Source: Volvox africanus (Eukaryota > Chlorophyta > Chlorophyceae > Chlamydomonadales > Volvocaceae). Taken from it: a stretch of 64,000 bases of DNA. Below the pieces are notes generated by a model that saw only the letters and a list, made by a program, of their open reading frames with translations, made no database searches and was not told the DNA's origin. A program made the translations under genes and the position numbers. Below are positions 50,601 through 62,401 of the stretch, piece by piece. Location of the stretch: contig BSDZ01000119.1 in NCBI GenBank assembly GCA_030268105.1, positions 248,001 through 312,000 on the forward strand, written 5' to 3'. Every line of letters begins with the position of its first letter. The first letter of the stretch is position 1.

Positions 50601-53118
50601 ACAGAAAATTTTACCCCTAAGTTTTCTGTTTTAGGCATCTGACTGGTGTATTTACGATCCCTGCCACCCTGGGCTTCATTGCGTTGACACTCGTCTTCCC
50701 CCCAAGGTTGGTCTCCGGGCACTGGCGGCAGGGCAGTTCCAGGCGACTGCGGCATTGCTCGCGGAGCTGAACAATGTCTTGGCCAACCAGTTCAGGAACG
50801 CCCTTCAGGTGCGAGTGGGAATCAGATGGGGCCAGGGGCACAGCGGCAGAGGCTCAGGGCCTTGGGCGCGCGCGGCGGAGGCGGAGAAGGCGGCGGAGGG
50901 CGGTGCGGTGTCACAGGGTGGGGTTCCTGGGGTTTCTGAACCAACTCGGGTTTCAGACACATGGCGTCTTGCATCTGGTTCTATCTGGGGCCTTGCTTGT
51001 TGGCCCGACTCACAATTCCTTCATTTGCATCTCACAACCCAACGTCTATTAGCTGCATGTTGCATTTTGCATGTCCTTTATGCCGCCACGTACACCAGCA
51101 GCTTACCAGCAGCTTATCTACCACCCACTGCTGCTAAGTGACCTCTGCCGAGCTCCGTATCCTTGCATCTCATGTTGCTTTTCCCGGCTCCAAGCTTCCC
51201 ACGTTCCGACTCCAAAAGCTCACTCCAAATGACTCACACAGGCCAAGATATCGGTGGGCCCGGCAAAGGCGCTGGCTGCGCTGCCCGCCCAGCTGACCGG
51301 CGCAGGAGTCGACGTGCAAGGTGGGCATTAGCCGACAGATTGAGGAAAGGGGGATGTCATATTGCCTTTGGACCGGTTGCGTAATGGCAATGTACAATGC
51401 AGGCAAGGTGCGGGATTGGGAAGAGGTGAAATAATGATGGATCTCCAATGCCCGCGGGATGCCGCTTGATTTGCTTCATTTTGCTTTCTAACTGCAGCGA
51501 ATTCCATCACCCACTCAACATTGCAGGCTCCCCTTCGTTGAACGATATGATGGTAGCCATTAATAACACGGACGTGGCAGCGGACTACGCCAACCGATTG
51601 AGATCAGAGCTAGAGACCCATATCAACGGGCTGCTGGCGTCGGCATCGGATCGGGAAAAGTGCGTAACATATCGTTGTGCGTGGCCGTGTGTTCCCATAC
51701 GGCGCGTCATATCACATCTACCACTTGTGCATTTAGGCGTTGTGGGAGGGGGGGGGCCAGGGAAGAGGGAAATCTGGGGACTGGGGGCTTTGGAGGTGTC
51801 TTCCAGGCAACGGGATGAACAGAAATCCAGAGCAAACACAATGGGTGTGCTGATCCGGCAAAGTTGGCCAAGCAATCAGAACTATAGAAAGTGGCTGGGA
51901 AAGAGGATGGAGGCAGGCGGTGGGTCAGGCTTCTGGAAGATGGATGATGGGTGAATGCAAGGCTGTCTGTAATTTCAGGTAATAGGCTGATCCTGCAGCC
52001 AGCCTCTTCACAATGCCAAACTTTCAGGCCTGTGCACTCGAACATCGCCCCCTTAATCAACCCTATGAAACATACTTTTCCCCCGGTGCCAACCCCTCTG
52101 GATTCTGGACTCCCCCGCTGCCGTTACTGCTGCTGATTCCGCCTGGCAGGGCCCGTTCTGTGCTGTCTGACCTGGCCAAGACGGGAAAGGACTTCCGTTC
52201 CATGGCTGCTCGGGGACTGGAGGCGCTGGCAGAAGGGCTGCTGCCCCGCATGAGGACGCTGCTGGACGAGGTGGCGGCGGTGAGTGCATGTGCGGGTCTT
52301 ACAATACTGAATGCTCTGTACGGAAAAACTGGATATTGCTTCAAGCATGACGTTATGAGCGATGGATGTGTGTGGGAAGTCTGGCCGGCGGGCGAGCACC
52401 GAGTGTTGGTTATCTCCTTGATCCCCGGCAGGATTTCTTATTGGCTCTTTGATTTCTTATTGATTTGCATATTTGTGCCCCTTCCCTGAGCCCCGCTGCA
52501 GCACCCCCACATGTACGCACGCCCTCTCCGATCCCACGATGATCGCCCACCTGAACCACCTCCTGCTGCACCCAGATGAGCTACTCACTGACCGAGGCTG
52601 ATTACAGCGCCCTGGAGGCGGAGGGAGGCTGGGCAGGTCGTCTGGTGCTGGCACTGTCCGGTCTAGCAAGTCTGCTGCGCCCGCTGCTTACCACAAGCAA
52701 CTGGGAGGTGCTGTTCGGCTCCCTGCTGGACAAGCTTTCTGCGCGTCTGGAGGGCCTGCTGGGCCGCAAATCCTTCAACCAGCTGGGCGGGCTGCAATTG
52801 GACCGGGAGGTACGCCTGCTCATCAGCGGATTGGGCGACCTGACGGGAAGGACGGTGCGGGACCGGCTGGCGCGTCTGAGCCAAATGGCAGTCCTCTTGG
52901 GATTGGAGAGTGTGGAGGAGCTTCTGGATTACTGGGGCGGGCCTGGAGGAGGGGGGGCGGGTGGCGGAGGCAGCAGCAGTGGTGGAGTAGGTGGGGAAGG
53001 AGGGGGAGGGAGCGGGAATGGGGTGATTAACTGGCGCCTGTCTCCCGCGGAGGTACGGGCGGTGCTGGTGCTGCGAACGGACTGGGGACGTGAGGCGATT
53101 ATGGCGCTGCCGCTGTAG
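44619..53118 (+). CDS. COG4: Conserved oligomeric Golgi complex subunit 4
   Basis: Fifteen exons join in exact phase to 835 residues: 44619-44801 (ATG), 44954-45154, 45627-45812, 46266-46391, 46735-46788, 47577-47699, 48027-48114, 48440-48836, 49455-49560, 50111-50167, 50707-50808, 51242-51320, 51527-51659, 52150-52279, 52576-53118 (stop). COG4 is a lobe-A subunit of the COG tether for vesicles recycling within the Golgi, and it binds the SNARE regulator Sly1. Family landmarks in order are ISSKVRQLDLVQGR, then DYEAAAHYI, LTSSMVDDVFFI, SFNQLGGLQLDREVR, RDRLARLSQMAVLLGLES and WRLSPAEVRAVLVLR near the end. Human COG4 is about 785 residues; the excess is a Gly/Ala-rich expansion in exon 8 and a Gly/Ser insert (about 776-806) just before WRLSPAEVR. 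Introns 5 and 8 contain dispersed repeats. Confidence 0.96.
47073..47195 (+). repeat. Dispersed repeat B, copy 1 (COG4 intron 5)
   Basis: About 120 bases matching the reverse complement of 58046-58163 at roughly 90% or better, centred on ACCCGTGGCCACTAACCTGG. No coding capacity. Confidence 0.85.
49085..49445 (+). repeat. Dispersed repeat A, copy 1 (COG4 intron 8)
   Basis: 361 bases aligned without gaps to 59811-60171, with about ten mismatches. It ends ten bases before COG4 exon 9, so it supplies the DNA next to that splice acceptor. Both copies have a similar open frame, but the changes do not look constrained. Confidence 0.93.
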
Positions 53119-54615
53119 ATGCTGGCCGAGAGCGGGAAAAAAAGGGGAGGGACTGGAGTCAGCGCCTCAGTGAATGTGACTGCATGGGTTAAGGAAATAG
53201 ACATGACGAGGTGCGAGGCAGAGCGGGTGACCGCGGGAGGGCTGCACGGCACAAGCGGTAGTTGTCCGATGGCTATGTGTGGGCCAATATTGAGGGTACG
53301 GTATATAGCCCTGGGATATAGCCTGCAAGGTAAGGGACAGAGTTTGCCTGCCATGTGCTGCTTTGGGGTCGGGAGTGGATGGTTTTTGTAGGATTTCAGG
53401 GTTTCGAGGTTCTTCCGGATTGGTGTGAACAAGAACCGCTTGTGTGGATTAGAAGCAAGGTGAAGTGGGCCACCAATGAGCACGAGTCAATCGGGACAAA
53501 ACGGAGCAGCTGCGTGAAGGGTTTCGTGGGAAGAAGGGTCCTGCATGGGGCGGGGAAATGGCTTAAGGTCTTGAATATGTGTAAGTGTATGTGGGAGGTA
53601 GTTTATGATGAGGAAGGGCCTCGGAAATCTTGATGGAGCTTATTTCCGAGTGCTATACGAGTGTGGGTTTCTCGCCGGTAGGTAATCTAGGCAAGGTTTG
53701 AACGGGTCCAGTGGACAGCTTCGAGTGAAGTGGATGTTAAGTTGTGCAGCGTCAACTGCACGCGGCCAAGCCGCTCGTTTGCGTTAGCCTTCTGTGTTCG
53801 GTCGGGCTGCTATGGTATGGTTCTTCCTGACGACATTATTGCGGAGGGATGGACATAACAAAGCGATGTCAGGTGCTCAACTTTGCTCGTTGTTCTCCAT
53901 CCGAGAATGTCTGCGGCTTCTGCTTCAGACAGCAGTGCTAAATGCTATCGTTGCTTGTCGATGCTGGCTATATATGCCAAATCCCCATCCGTTCCGGAGG
54001 CGACTCAGGACAAGGCATTTCGCTGGCATTCACAGTGTCAGTTTTGCATTTCTTGCTGCTCTATAACCCTTTGGAACGGTGTATTGACTTCGTCCAGATT
54101 TCAGATCCAGTCCCGTCAAGCCAGATGTCTCTTTCAGATTTCAATTTCGGATCCAGTCCGTCAGGCCAATACATCTACAGCTTTGCATAAGGCTTGCCTT
54201 AAGGGGGGGGTTGGCTGTATCCTTGAGACTAGCATACATTTTTCCGTGATAACTGTCGCAGAAAATATCAAACCAACGTCGCGTCGCAATAAGTAAATGA
54301 CGCTTTTTCCTTTGCGTTTCAAGCTCTCTCATTTTAGTCGTGCCATAACAGTCGTGCCTGAACACGTTAGCACGTTAACAGCACGTTAATATGTTAACAG
54401 TCGTAAGTTATATTGTTACTGACTCGGAATCGCCGATTTATCATACTGGACGGTAAAATAAACTGCATCTTTAGCTGGCATTTTATGTCCGTTTGCACAA
54501 GAAAAACATCAAGCATTTGCGCTTACTTCATATTTTTGAGGTGGCAAGGGGTTTTATAAAAGAAATCGAGCTATAATACCGTCTAATTCTACATTAAGGA
54601 AATATAATACAAAAT
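53119..54615. other. COG4 3' flank, no gene seen
   Basis: No TGTAA signal was found just after the stop. Near 54090-54165 the motif AGATTTCAGATCCAGTCC is partly duplicated. At 54337-54410 a segment matching 47393-47425 (ATAACAGTCGTGCC, then GAACACGT) is followed by three CACGTTA units. Confidence 0.5.
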
Positions 54616-55265
54616 GGCAGCGTAGCTGAATTGTAAGAGCACTGACGATCCCCCCCGGAGGTATGGGTTCGAGTCTCATCGCTGTGACCCGTGGTGGGTA
54701 GTTCGAAGCTTTCAGCAACCTGTTGCTATGTGGTGGCACGCCCATCACCTGAAGGCTAGGAGACGTGGATGAGGAGAAGACACTGAACAAACAAGGCCTA
54801 TTTGAAGCTAGATAAGAAATTGATCGGAGGCTACTAAGTAAGCATGGCTATGCCGAACCTCGCACAAGACAAAGACGAGGGGTGCAGAATTCCCAAGCGG
54901 CTGAAGCGGGTCGTAGGGGGCTTAGTACCCTCCGCCAGGACAAAGGGTGCCGCAAGCACAGGGTGCCATGTGGTAGTGCGTTACATGGGCGGTGCAGATG
55001 TCAGGACGCCTGGTGTATATATACGCCAGGAGCACCCGACTCTGGCAAGATGCAAGAACGGGTCGTGTCCCACAGCGAGAGTGTGGCGTGTGGCCAGCGA
55101 TAGTGGTTCAACGTTGATCGAAGAAGATGGACGATCAACCGGGATAGCGGTGGAGATATGGAGTATAGGGAGTCCGTGAAGTGTACCCCCTCAGTGCCGT
55201 CTCCCCCTTAACACACGCCAGGCTTCGGCCGGAGTATATGTATAATGTAATAATAATAATAATAT
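54616..55265 (+). mobile_element. SINE-like retroelement with tRNA-derived head
   Basis: 54616-54685 looks like a degenerate tRNA: six of seven acceptor pairs, an A-box-like TAGCTGAATTGTAAGAG, and a perfect 5-bp T arm around TTCGAGT. The anticodon arm does not pair. The body is non-coding and ends in GCTTCGGCCGGAGTATATG followed by an (AAT)n tail at 55240-55263. A head, body and short-repeat tail is the SINE layout. Confidence 0.65.
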
Positions 55266-55586
55266 ACTACCAAACACCTTAAATTGTACTATTTTTATAA
55301 TCATGATATAATTTCAAGTGTCTAATTCCATATTTATTAAAATTATTTATGTATCCAATTGGGATGAAAATAAATGTAGAGCAAAATGTAAATGCAGAAA
55401 GTGATGAATGAATGTTTTGATCAAGTGTAATTTTGTCTAAACCATCAAAAATTATAACAATTGAAAATTTTTGCTTTTGGTCTTTTTATTACTAAAACTT
55501 TTTTCATTAAGCCTAATGTTACTTTTTGTAATCAAAAAAGTGATTAAATAGAGTAGATAAAACCTTTATCTGTAGCGCAATTTCTC
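55266..55586. other. AT-rich spacer
   Basis: Very AT-rich with no coding frame, between the SINE tail and the TTTC microsatellite. Confidence 0.6.
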
Positions 55587-55590
55587 CACT

Positions 55591-55686
<96 letters not shown>

Positions 55687-55838
55687 TATTTCTTTCTTTC
55701 TTTCTTTATTTCTTTCTTTCTTTCTTTATTTCTTTCTTTCTTTCTTTCTTTCTTTCTTTATTTCTTTCTTTCTTTATTTCTTTCTTTCTTTCTTTCTTTC
55801 TTTATTTCTTTATTTATTTCTTTATTTCTTTATGTTGC
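55587..55838. repeat. (TTTC)n microsatellite
   Basis: About 250 bases of TTTC tetranucleotides with scattered TTTA variants toward the right end. Confidence 0.97.
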
Positions 55839-58045
55839 GTTTATTTATATTGCGTTTATTTCTTCTCTAGCTGGTGCTGCTTGCAAACCATGTTGTGCAC
55901 TCACCTTGAACTAAGAACTACCCCCAGCCACCTCCTGCATGCTCTGTACGTTTCTGTGCCCAAATTAGACTAAGTATGGATGAAGCAGATTGACCGACTT
56001 GCATGTTTGGGAATGGAGTGCAATGCATGGCTGGGCAGAATATGTGATGTACTCGACGACCCACCATCGTGGCGATTAGGCACTAGGATCAGACAGGCGG
56101 TTGGAATTTGGCATAATCCATTTTACCATTTTCGGTCTTTCGGCTCAGATAATATATAATATCTGTTCTTAAAAGCTTAATCGCTTAAGCGGTCCTCATG
56201 GAGGACCAGCGATTAACCCCAATATTTCTTGGGGACAATGCTGTAACTGTGCTTGCGCGGTCGAACTGTCAGCATGGTGGGGGCCTTCTACTACCGTACA
56301 TGGTGGGGGCCATCTACACCCAGCGCATATAAAAGTCCGCGGCCCTGGGATGACAATACCTTCGGATTCTGCAAGTGCAGCTGTGGACCGCAAAGCACCG
56401 CATCAGCTCCCTTACTCCACCCCCCTACAGACACAAATTTTCTGCTTTCATATCCGCACTATCAGAACCATTTCCTTATCTGAATCTATACACAATCCCC
56501 ACGACAAAGGCCTCCACAAAGGCTTCGTCTGTCCGTTTGTCTGTACAACAACTCGTATTTCACATATATGCATAGACCGTACAATCACGATCTTACGGGC
56601 GACTCCTCAAAATCACCATGCCCCGAAACCTCCGTACTCTCCGTACTTACCTCCAATGAGAGCAGGGCCGACTTGTGCAATGACGTGTGGCAGTACATTC
56701 AGTGACCCTGAGTTGCAGATCGAAGTTGCATCGTTGGCAAGGGCGTGGAAGATGGAGGAGGAAAGGCGAATAATGAACTTGAAGCCCGTCAAACGGGAAT
56801 GGGAAAATTAGATAAACAACGCGGACCCACGGGTCATTGGAACCCGCATGGGTGCCTAATACCCCGTACTTCCCGAAAGTTGTGAATTACCTGTTTGTTA
56901 TGTCGTGACAAGGTGACCAGGCTGCATAGCAACAGTGTCGCCCGACTGGCACGATTTACTCCCCCTGGCTAGTATGTCACAGATGAAGTACGGTTTAGCG
57001 ATAACAGATGATAACGATAACAGTTTGAAGGTGATTCCTCACACACGTTGACGGAATGCGGTGGAACAAGTACGGCACACACTGCATGTTTAGGTTATGC
57101 ATGCGGTTGCGGCTACGTACCGGTATGGAGGGTTAAATCTTGACGGGAGGTGAGCAGAAGTGTAAGCCACCCATCAGACTATCAATACATTAGTGCACAG
57201 CAGCCCTGTCGTACATCAGTCCCGCAATACACCAATTCCAGCCCTGACTCAGCCTTTCCGGAAACAGCTGTCTACCTTGCCGCGCTGTCTATGGCGTCTC
57301 AAGCCGCCCTCTCCGAAACCCACCTTTTTCCCCAGTGTTCCCTTTCCCGTCCCTCGTACATACCCACTACGGCTTCGTGTAATGACCGATTAACGACGTA
57401 TACGGCATCCAGGAGGAACCCATGGCTCCTAATGGGGGGCCATGAGGTGCGGGGTGGCTTAGATACTCACCCAAAGGCCAGTAGGTGATCCGATCGGGGC
57501 TGGCACATGGATAGGGGCCCCAGAGCGCAGGAGAATCTGTGAGATCAAACAACCCAATGAACGAACCCTAGCGGCTCCACCAATGGGTTACACGTGCCCA
57601 ATCGTGTAAAACCAACCCTCGGGGCTCCCCATAACACACCCAGGGCGGTGTAACCATAATAATAATGTGAATGGACATGCATGAGTATGGATGGGCATGC
57701 CCATCCATGGGCAATGCGTGCGCACGCATTGACTTCTTTCCTGAATGCACATTGTCCACTTGATATAAAACGACCTATACTGTTTAAAAGTAAGAACCCT
57801 ACAAATTTATAGCATCAGTGCAATGCCATTTGTGGTGCTGCTGCCGGAAATCTTAGGGCCACCACGATGAGTCGCTGAGGCGACCTCTCATCCTAGCCAC
57901 CTACAAGGGGGTGGATGCATGTACGCATATTTTACGTACTTTCCTCCAGCCAGGAGGGTATTTATTACGTACGCACCAGGGATATATCAGAAACTTTAAA
58001 AAGAGACACGAAATAAATAAAAGACTCGGTTGGGCCAAGCCAAAC
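55839..58045. other. Intergenic, no gene placed
   Basis: Holds a hairpin at 56177-56216 and a second AATAAT tail at about 57655-57667, possibly another SINE/LINE 3' end. The open frame 56350-56811 (+) shows no recognised domain. Confidence 0.4.
56177..56216. repeat. Two-step hairpin
   Basis: Outer arms TTAATCGC/GCGATTAA and inner arms GGTCCTC/GAGGACC around an ATG loop, with a six-base bulge on one side. No gene end lies next to it. Confidence 0.6.
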
Positions 58046-58163
58046 CACTGATTTCGGAGAAGTCGGCATGGGAGACTGGATGAGGGTGCCCCGAAACACC
58101 GGGGAAGGTAGGGACTGCCAGGTTAGTGGCCACGGGTGATGTACCCCCCTATCCTACACACAA
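58046..58163 (-). repeat. Dispersed repeat B, copy 2
   Basis: Inverted copy of 47073-47195. The match ends abruptly at both sides, as expected for an inserted element or an end fragment of one. Confidence 0.85.
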
Positions 58164-59810
58164 CTCTATATCTATTTACGCCCGTACGCTGATAGGAGCC
58201 GCGTTGTAGGATAGGATTGGGGATACATATGGGCGGGGTTCAATGAGTATGAGAGGTACGTATAACAGACGCCTGATAATGAGTAGATTGTGGCCAACAT
58301 GCTGGGTGGAAAAGCACTGATCGAGTCTGAGAGGTAGTAAGGCTTATACATTGGTATGGGGGTATTTGTCGACGGGAATTGTTTCCAAGCCCTTTATTAC
58401 ATCGGCTAGCAGTATGTAACGGCTTCTCATAAACGTTACATGCGTTAATATAATGCCATGCTTGCTCCACCCAGCAGCCCATTAATATATTGTGTCAAGA
58501 TACATCTACCTACCCATCTAGCGTCGGCATGTACGTTCTGCCCGACGCACTTAGTGACACAAATAAACTGGTTAGCCCTGAATCAAATTTCTAGGGAAAA
58601 ATCTATCGACGCTGCAAATGATTTACAACAGTCGTCAGGCTGCTGAGCAATCGTACTTTTCCCTGAGAAGTAAACTGCATAAAAGTACGTATGCAGTTTT
58701 ATATCAACCATTTTGTTTGACAGCATCATCACAAGAACCGTTGGCCCCAAGAACCTGACTTGTGGGACCTACACAGGAAGGAAGGGTTTGGCGGCAGGTT
58801 ATCGCTCAGTAGCCGTAGGACAACACAAAACCCTCGCTACAGTTTTGATACTATGTACCGTAGGACGATCACCTAATTTGCATGACCGCATTTCATGTCA
58901 ATTAAAGCCTCACATGACTTTCAACTCTTAAACATTCTTATTATGACAGAAGTTCATGCGGTTCTTCTGTGGAATTGGTGGTAAGTGGGGCCTGCGATGA
59001 ACCGCATTCCATGTCCATGCTTGACCTGTACCCGGTGCGATGATACCCCCCCCCCGATGAAGACTATACAAGGATAACAAACGACGCATGTGTAAAAGCA
59101 TGAGTGTGTTACACATGATTGTGAGTACAGCATCAGGGATACTTCCCACATTCGCAACCATACCCGCTTTCACCGCACCGACGGCCCCACCATCCCGTGC
59201 CATACACTACCGTGTGTCCCACATGCCTCGTGCCAAACAGAAGCCTCAAGAAAGGCACCTGGTCCCCGTCTGCCGGGATATGCCCGTTTGCCAATGGTTG
59301 GTGAAGGTGCGACAAACACCGCACCCCACAAACTATGATAGCACCCTGAACCCTAAACCAGATGGACGGAGTACTGGGAATGAAGCCTTCCAGGCTACCC
59401 GTATCTGCAGCTAAGAGACCTACTCACGCTACGGTGGCACCAACATCTCTCAGGGCCCCAGAGTCACTCTGTGCGTGCAGAGTTCTATTGGTCATGATCA
59501 GGCCAAAGCCTTAACACCATAGCTCCACCTCACATGCACCCCACCGCCCCTATTCGGTTCTATGGCGTTCTACACATACACACTATTGCCACCACTCTGC
59601 CACCCGCCCACACTATTTCCCAACCAGATCAATCAGGTCACAAGTTGGGCTAACAGTTCATTTAGCCCGGGAGAATATCCCCCAGGGCTACCTCCCCAGC
59701 AGCCATCTTGTGCCAGGGATGCCACCATACGGCACCACACTACATGGTACGGCTGAGCCTTGCAGTGCATGTAATAACCCCACCCTCAGTGATTAGCCAT
59801 CTCTGTTGCG
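58164..59810. other. Intergenic, no gene seen
   Basis: Short frames only, none with a recognised domain. It includes a short C run near 59046-59056. Confidence 0.4.
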
Positions 59811-60171
59811 GACATCGTACCCTGCACCTGCTGCGCATTGTCTGCCTTCAGCGCCGAGCCTTACGGTCCACGTCCACTCTCCATTCTAATGTACCTGATT
59901 ACGGACACTTTTTTTCACCGTGTATCTCTCTTGGTAATGTGTCACTGCAGCGCCTAATAGCCTTTTCCGCGCGATCATCCTGTTCTGTGCCTAGACATAT
60001 CCCACCGCCCCTGCTTCTCTCCATCATTCCATTCGGCCCGGCTGAAGCATCCATTCATCATTTACGGCATTCAAATGCCTGGCATTTACCATTGTCCTTG
60101 TAAATAAATTTCTTCATGCTTGCCCCGCCGGTCGTTATCCTGCCGCCGTGGAACTTGGCTCCGGTGTCCCT
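59811..60171 (+). repeat. Dispersed repeat A, copy 2
   Basis: Gap-free partner of 49085-49445 in the same orientation, about 97% identical. The flanks differ completely from the COG4 intron. Confidence 0.93.
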
Positions 60172-60579
60172 GAGAGCACAAACCCAGACCCAAGCCAGTA
60201 GGGTACTCGCTCGCTCCGTGCCACCTTAACATTGAACAGGACTGATAGGGCAGGCCCCCTTTCCGGAACCTCACGATTTGTAATTATGTCCTTCATGTCC
60301 GTCATACCCGTCGTACCCGTCACAACCGTCATACCCGTCTGATGCGCGTGCCCAGATAGGGTGCTGTGAGGTCGCGCCGTTGTGCAACGTATGCCACAAC
60401 CACGCCACGCATCTGCATGCATCGTTCCCAGAACCCCTGTGACCTTTTTGGCCTCCATGCATTCGCATTCATTGCTTATTCCCTTCTCACCCCCTTTTGG
60501 CCGCGTCCCTCGAGCTCGTGTGTAAGGTTTTTTCTTGCTCCACCCGCCCCGCACTCAACCGCCCGCTCTCGGCCTCCAG

Positions 60580-60672
60580 GAGCACCTGGATGAAGTGGAC
60601 AATATCGATGAGGAGAACGACGCCCTGACAGCGGGCACGGGAACGACCTGCAGCCGCAGCCGTCAGCGTTGA
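60580..60672 (+). CDS. Possible terminal exon of an unknown gene
   Basis: A good acceptor (CTCGGCCTCCAG) precedes 31 codons ending in TGA. The reading EHLDEVDNIDEENDALTAG is acidic and GC-rich in third positions, unlike the surrounding DNA. No upstream exon could be joined. It may be chance. Confidence 0.25.
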   Translation, partial: EHLDEVDNIDEENDALTAGTGTTCSRSRQR

Positions 60673-62401
60673 ACCACAGTGCCGGTGACACGATCTTCAC
60701 GGTTTGGGAGGCAGTGTGCTTGATCCAGCCGCCGCTATACTTTGCGCAGCTGTTTCTTGACCTTGTTGATATGGTCGCGATGTCCGAAGGTGAGGAGCAT
60801 TCGGTGACCCTTTCCATGATGGACAGTACACGTAGAAGGTGGGCGACCGGGTCGTCGAATGCACTGGGCATGGGTTGATGCCAGTGGAAAGGGTGGGAAC
60901 AATTGGGGCTTGGCACATGGGCCGTGTGGTCACCGTTTGGCATGACCGTTACATTCCCTCGGCGTATATAGTAAAGGCGGTGCGTGTTCTGCATTGGTTA
61001 GGTTGTGTGAGTTGGATTGGTAGGCGGAACGGCCGCGGTTGATGCTTGGAGTAGGGAGGGGGAGGGTAGTGCGTGGAAGGGGAGGAGGAGGACAATACAT
61101 AAGCGGAGGAGGACACGGCCAGACAAGGCGGCAAATGTGGTGATCTGTGCCTCTTCATATCACGTATGAGGTTGACTCAGATGTATTGGTTTCCTGAAGG
61201 CCTGGGCAGTCGTAATGGTTTGTAATCGAAATGGAGGGTTACTTGTACATTAGAGTTGCAGTTGCCAAGGTTTTGGCAAGGTACTGGCAGTACTTGTGAT
61301 TGTTGAGTTGATCGGCAGCAGTGGATTGCCTCAAGGTAGCACAAGCCGCGGGGAAACTTCGTGGTCTTTATTTCACATTTGCTCGCGGACCCGCCTCACA
61401 GTGTTTCGGGTGGTGTGTAAGATTCAAAAACATGGCAGTGGCAGGGGGCGCCCACACGTCCGCTTGCCCAGGGTGAAGAAGGCTCAAGACGAAGTTGGTT
61501 GGGTCATCGGTACACGACATGGGGAACAGCTCACCGTAGCAGTATTCCCAGGACCTCGAAGCGCAAGGTACAGCCCGGCGCTTGGCGACTATAAAAGGCG
61601 GATTATTATCGCATCGATGATAGTCACGCCATCGTAGAGCAGGTGACTGACAGGGAGCACCTCAGCGGTGGCTGCGGCAAACTATGGTTATCTGCCACAC
61701 TCAAGGTACGAGTGACTGGTTCTGGAGTAGGGAAGGTATGGAGGCGGCAGTGTGTCTTAGGTGTTACATTTCGAATTGTGTAGCCATTGGTATGGACGCT
61801 TTGGACGTTTTGGTTGGCCGTTCTTCGTCTCGTCTGCAGTCTGTGCTTCTCGTCGGCTCTACCCATGACATTGTTCATTACCCTAATGGGAGATAATGTT
61901 GCGTAACGAGATTTGTCAGAAAAACAGCGGATTTTCTATATGTTCTTACCAGGCAACACTGTACCAGAGAACACCCTCCAATAACTGTACAGTGTGCAGG
62001 AAAACCTATTTATGGTCAATCATTATGATATAAAGAGAATCTCTTAATATGCCTTTTCCTTTACAAGCTACATGGGTCAATGCTCGATATATGTTTGTTT
62101 AGTGTTCGTTAGGTTTTCAGTCCGTTGTGCGACTACTTGTTGGTACAGCCGTACGCAGCGCAGCACCGTAAGGGCATACAGTTACAAGCCACATAGTGTT
62201 CAAGTGGACACTGTAACGAATCCAGCTCAAATGCAGATTGTGGAAATACGTACAACACAGCGCAAATGTGCTGTGGTGTGCGGAAGACAGTTAGTTCCGT
62301 AACGAATGTCCCTCGGGAATTGGGGATATGGAACCTGGCAGCATAAGTAATTGTCTGTTTTCTTCATGTATAAACACTAAAACATGACTGACTTTCTGCA
62401 G
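60673..62401. other. Intergenic or unplaced 5' exons of the flavoprotein gene
   Basis: The first exon of the DHOD-like gene should lie here. A candidate start is ATG at 62072, in a frame open to 62302, but its splice to 62402 is not resolved. The rest has no coding signal that I can support. Confidence 0.35.

Noticed and set aside
52063..52489. Overlapping frames on both strands around COG4 exon 14
   Set aside because: Shadows of the COG4 exon and its introns; phases of COG4 are consistent without them.
54616..54685. A functional tRNA gene
   Set aside because: The T arm and most of the acceptor pair, but the anticodon stem does not and the first acceptor pair is lost; better read as a SINE head.
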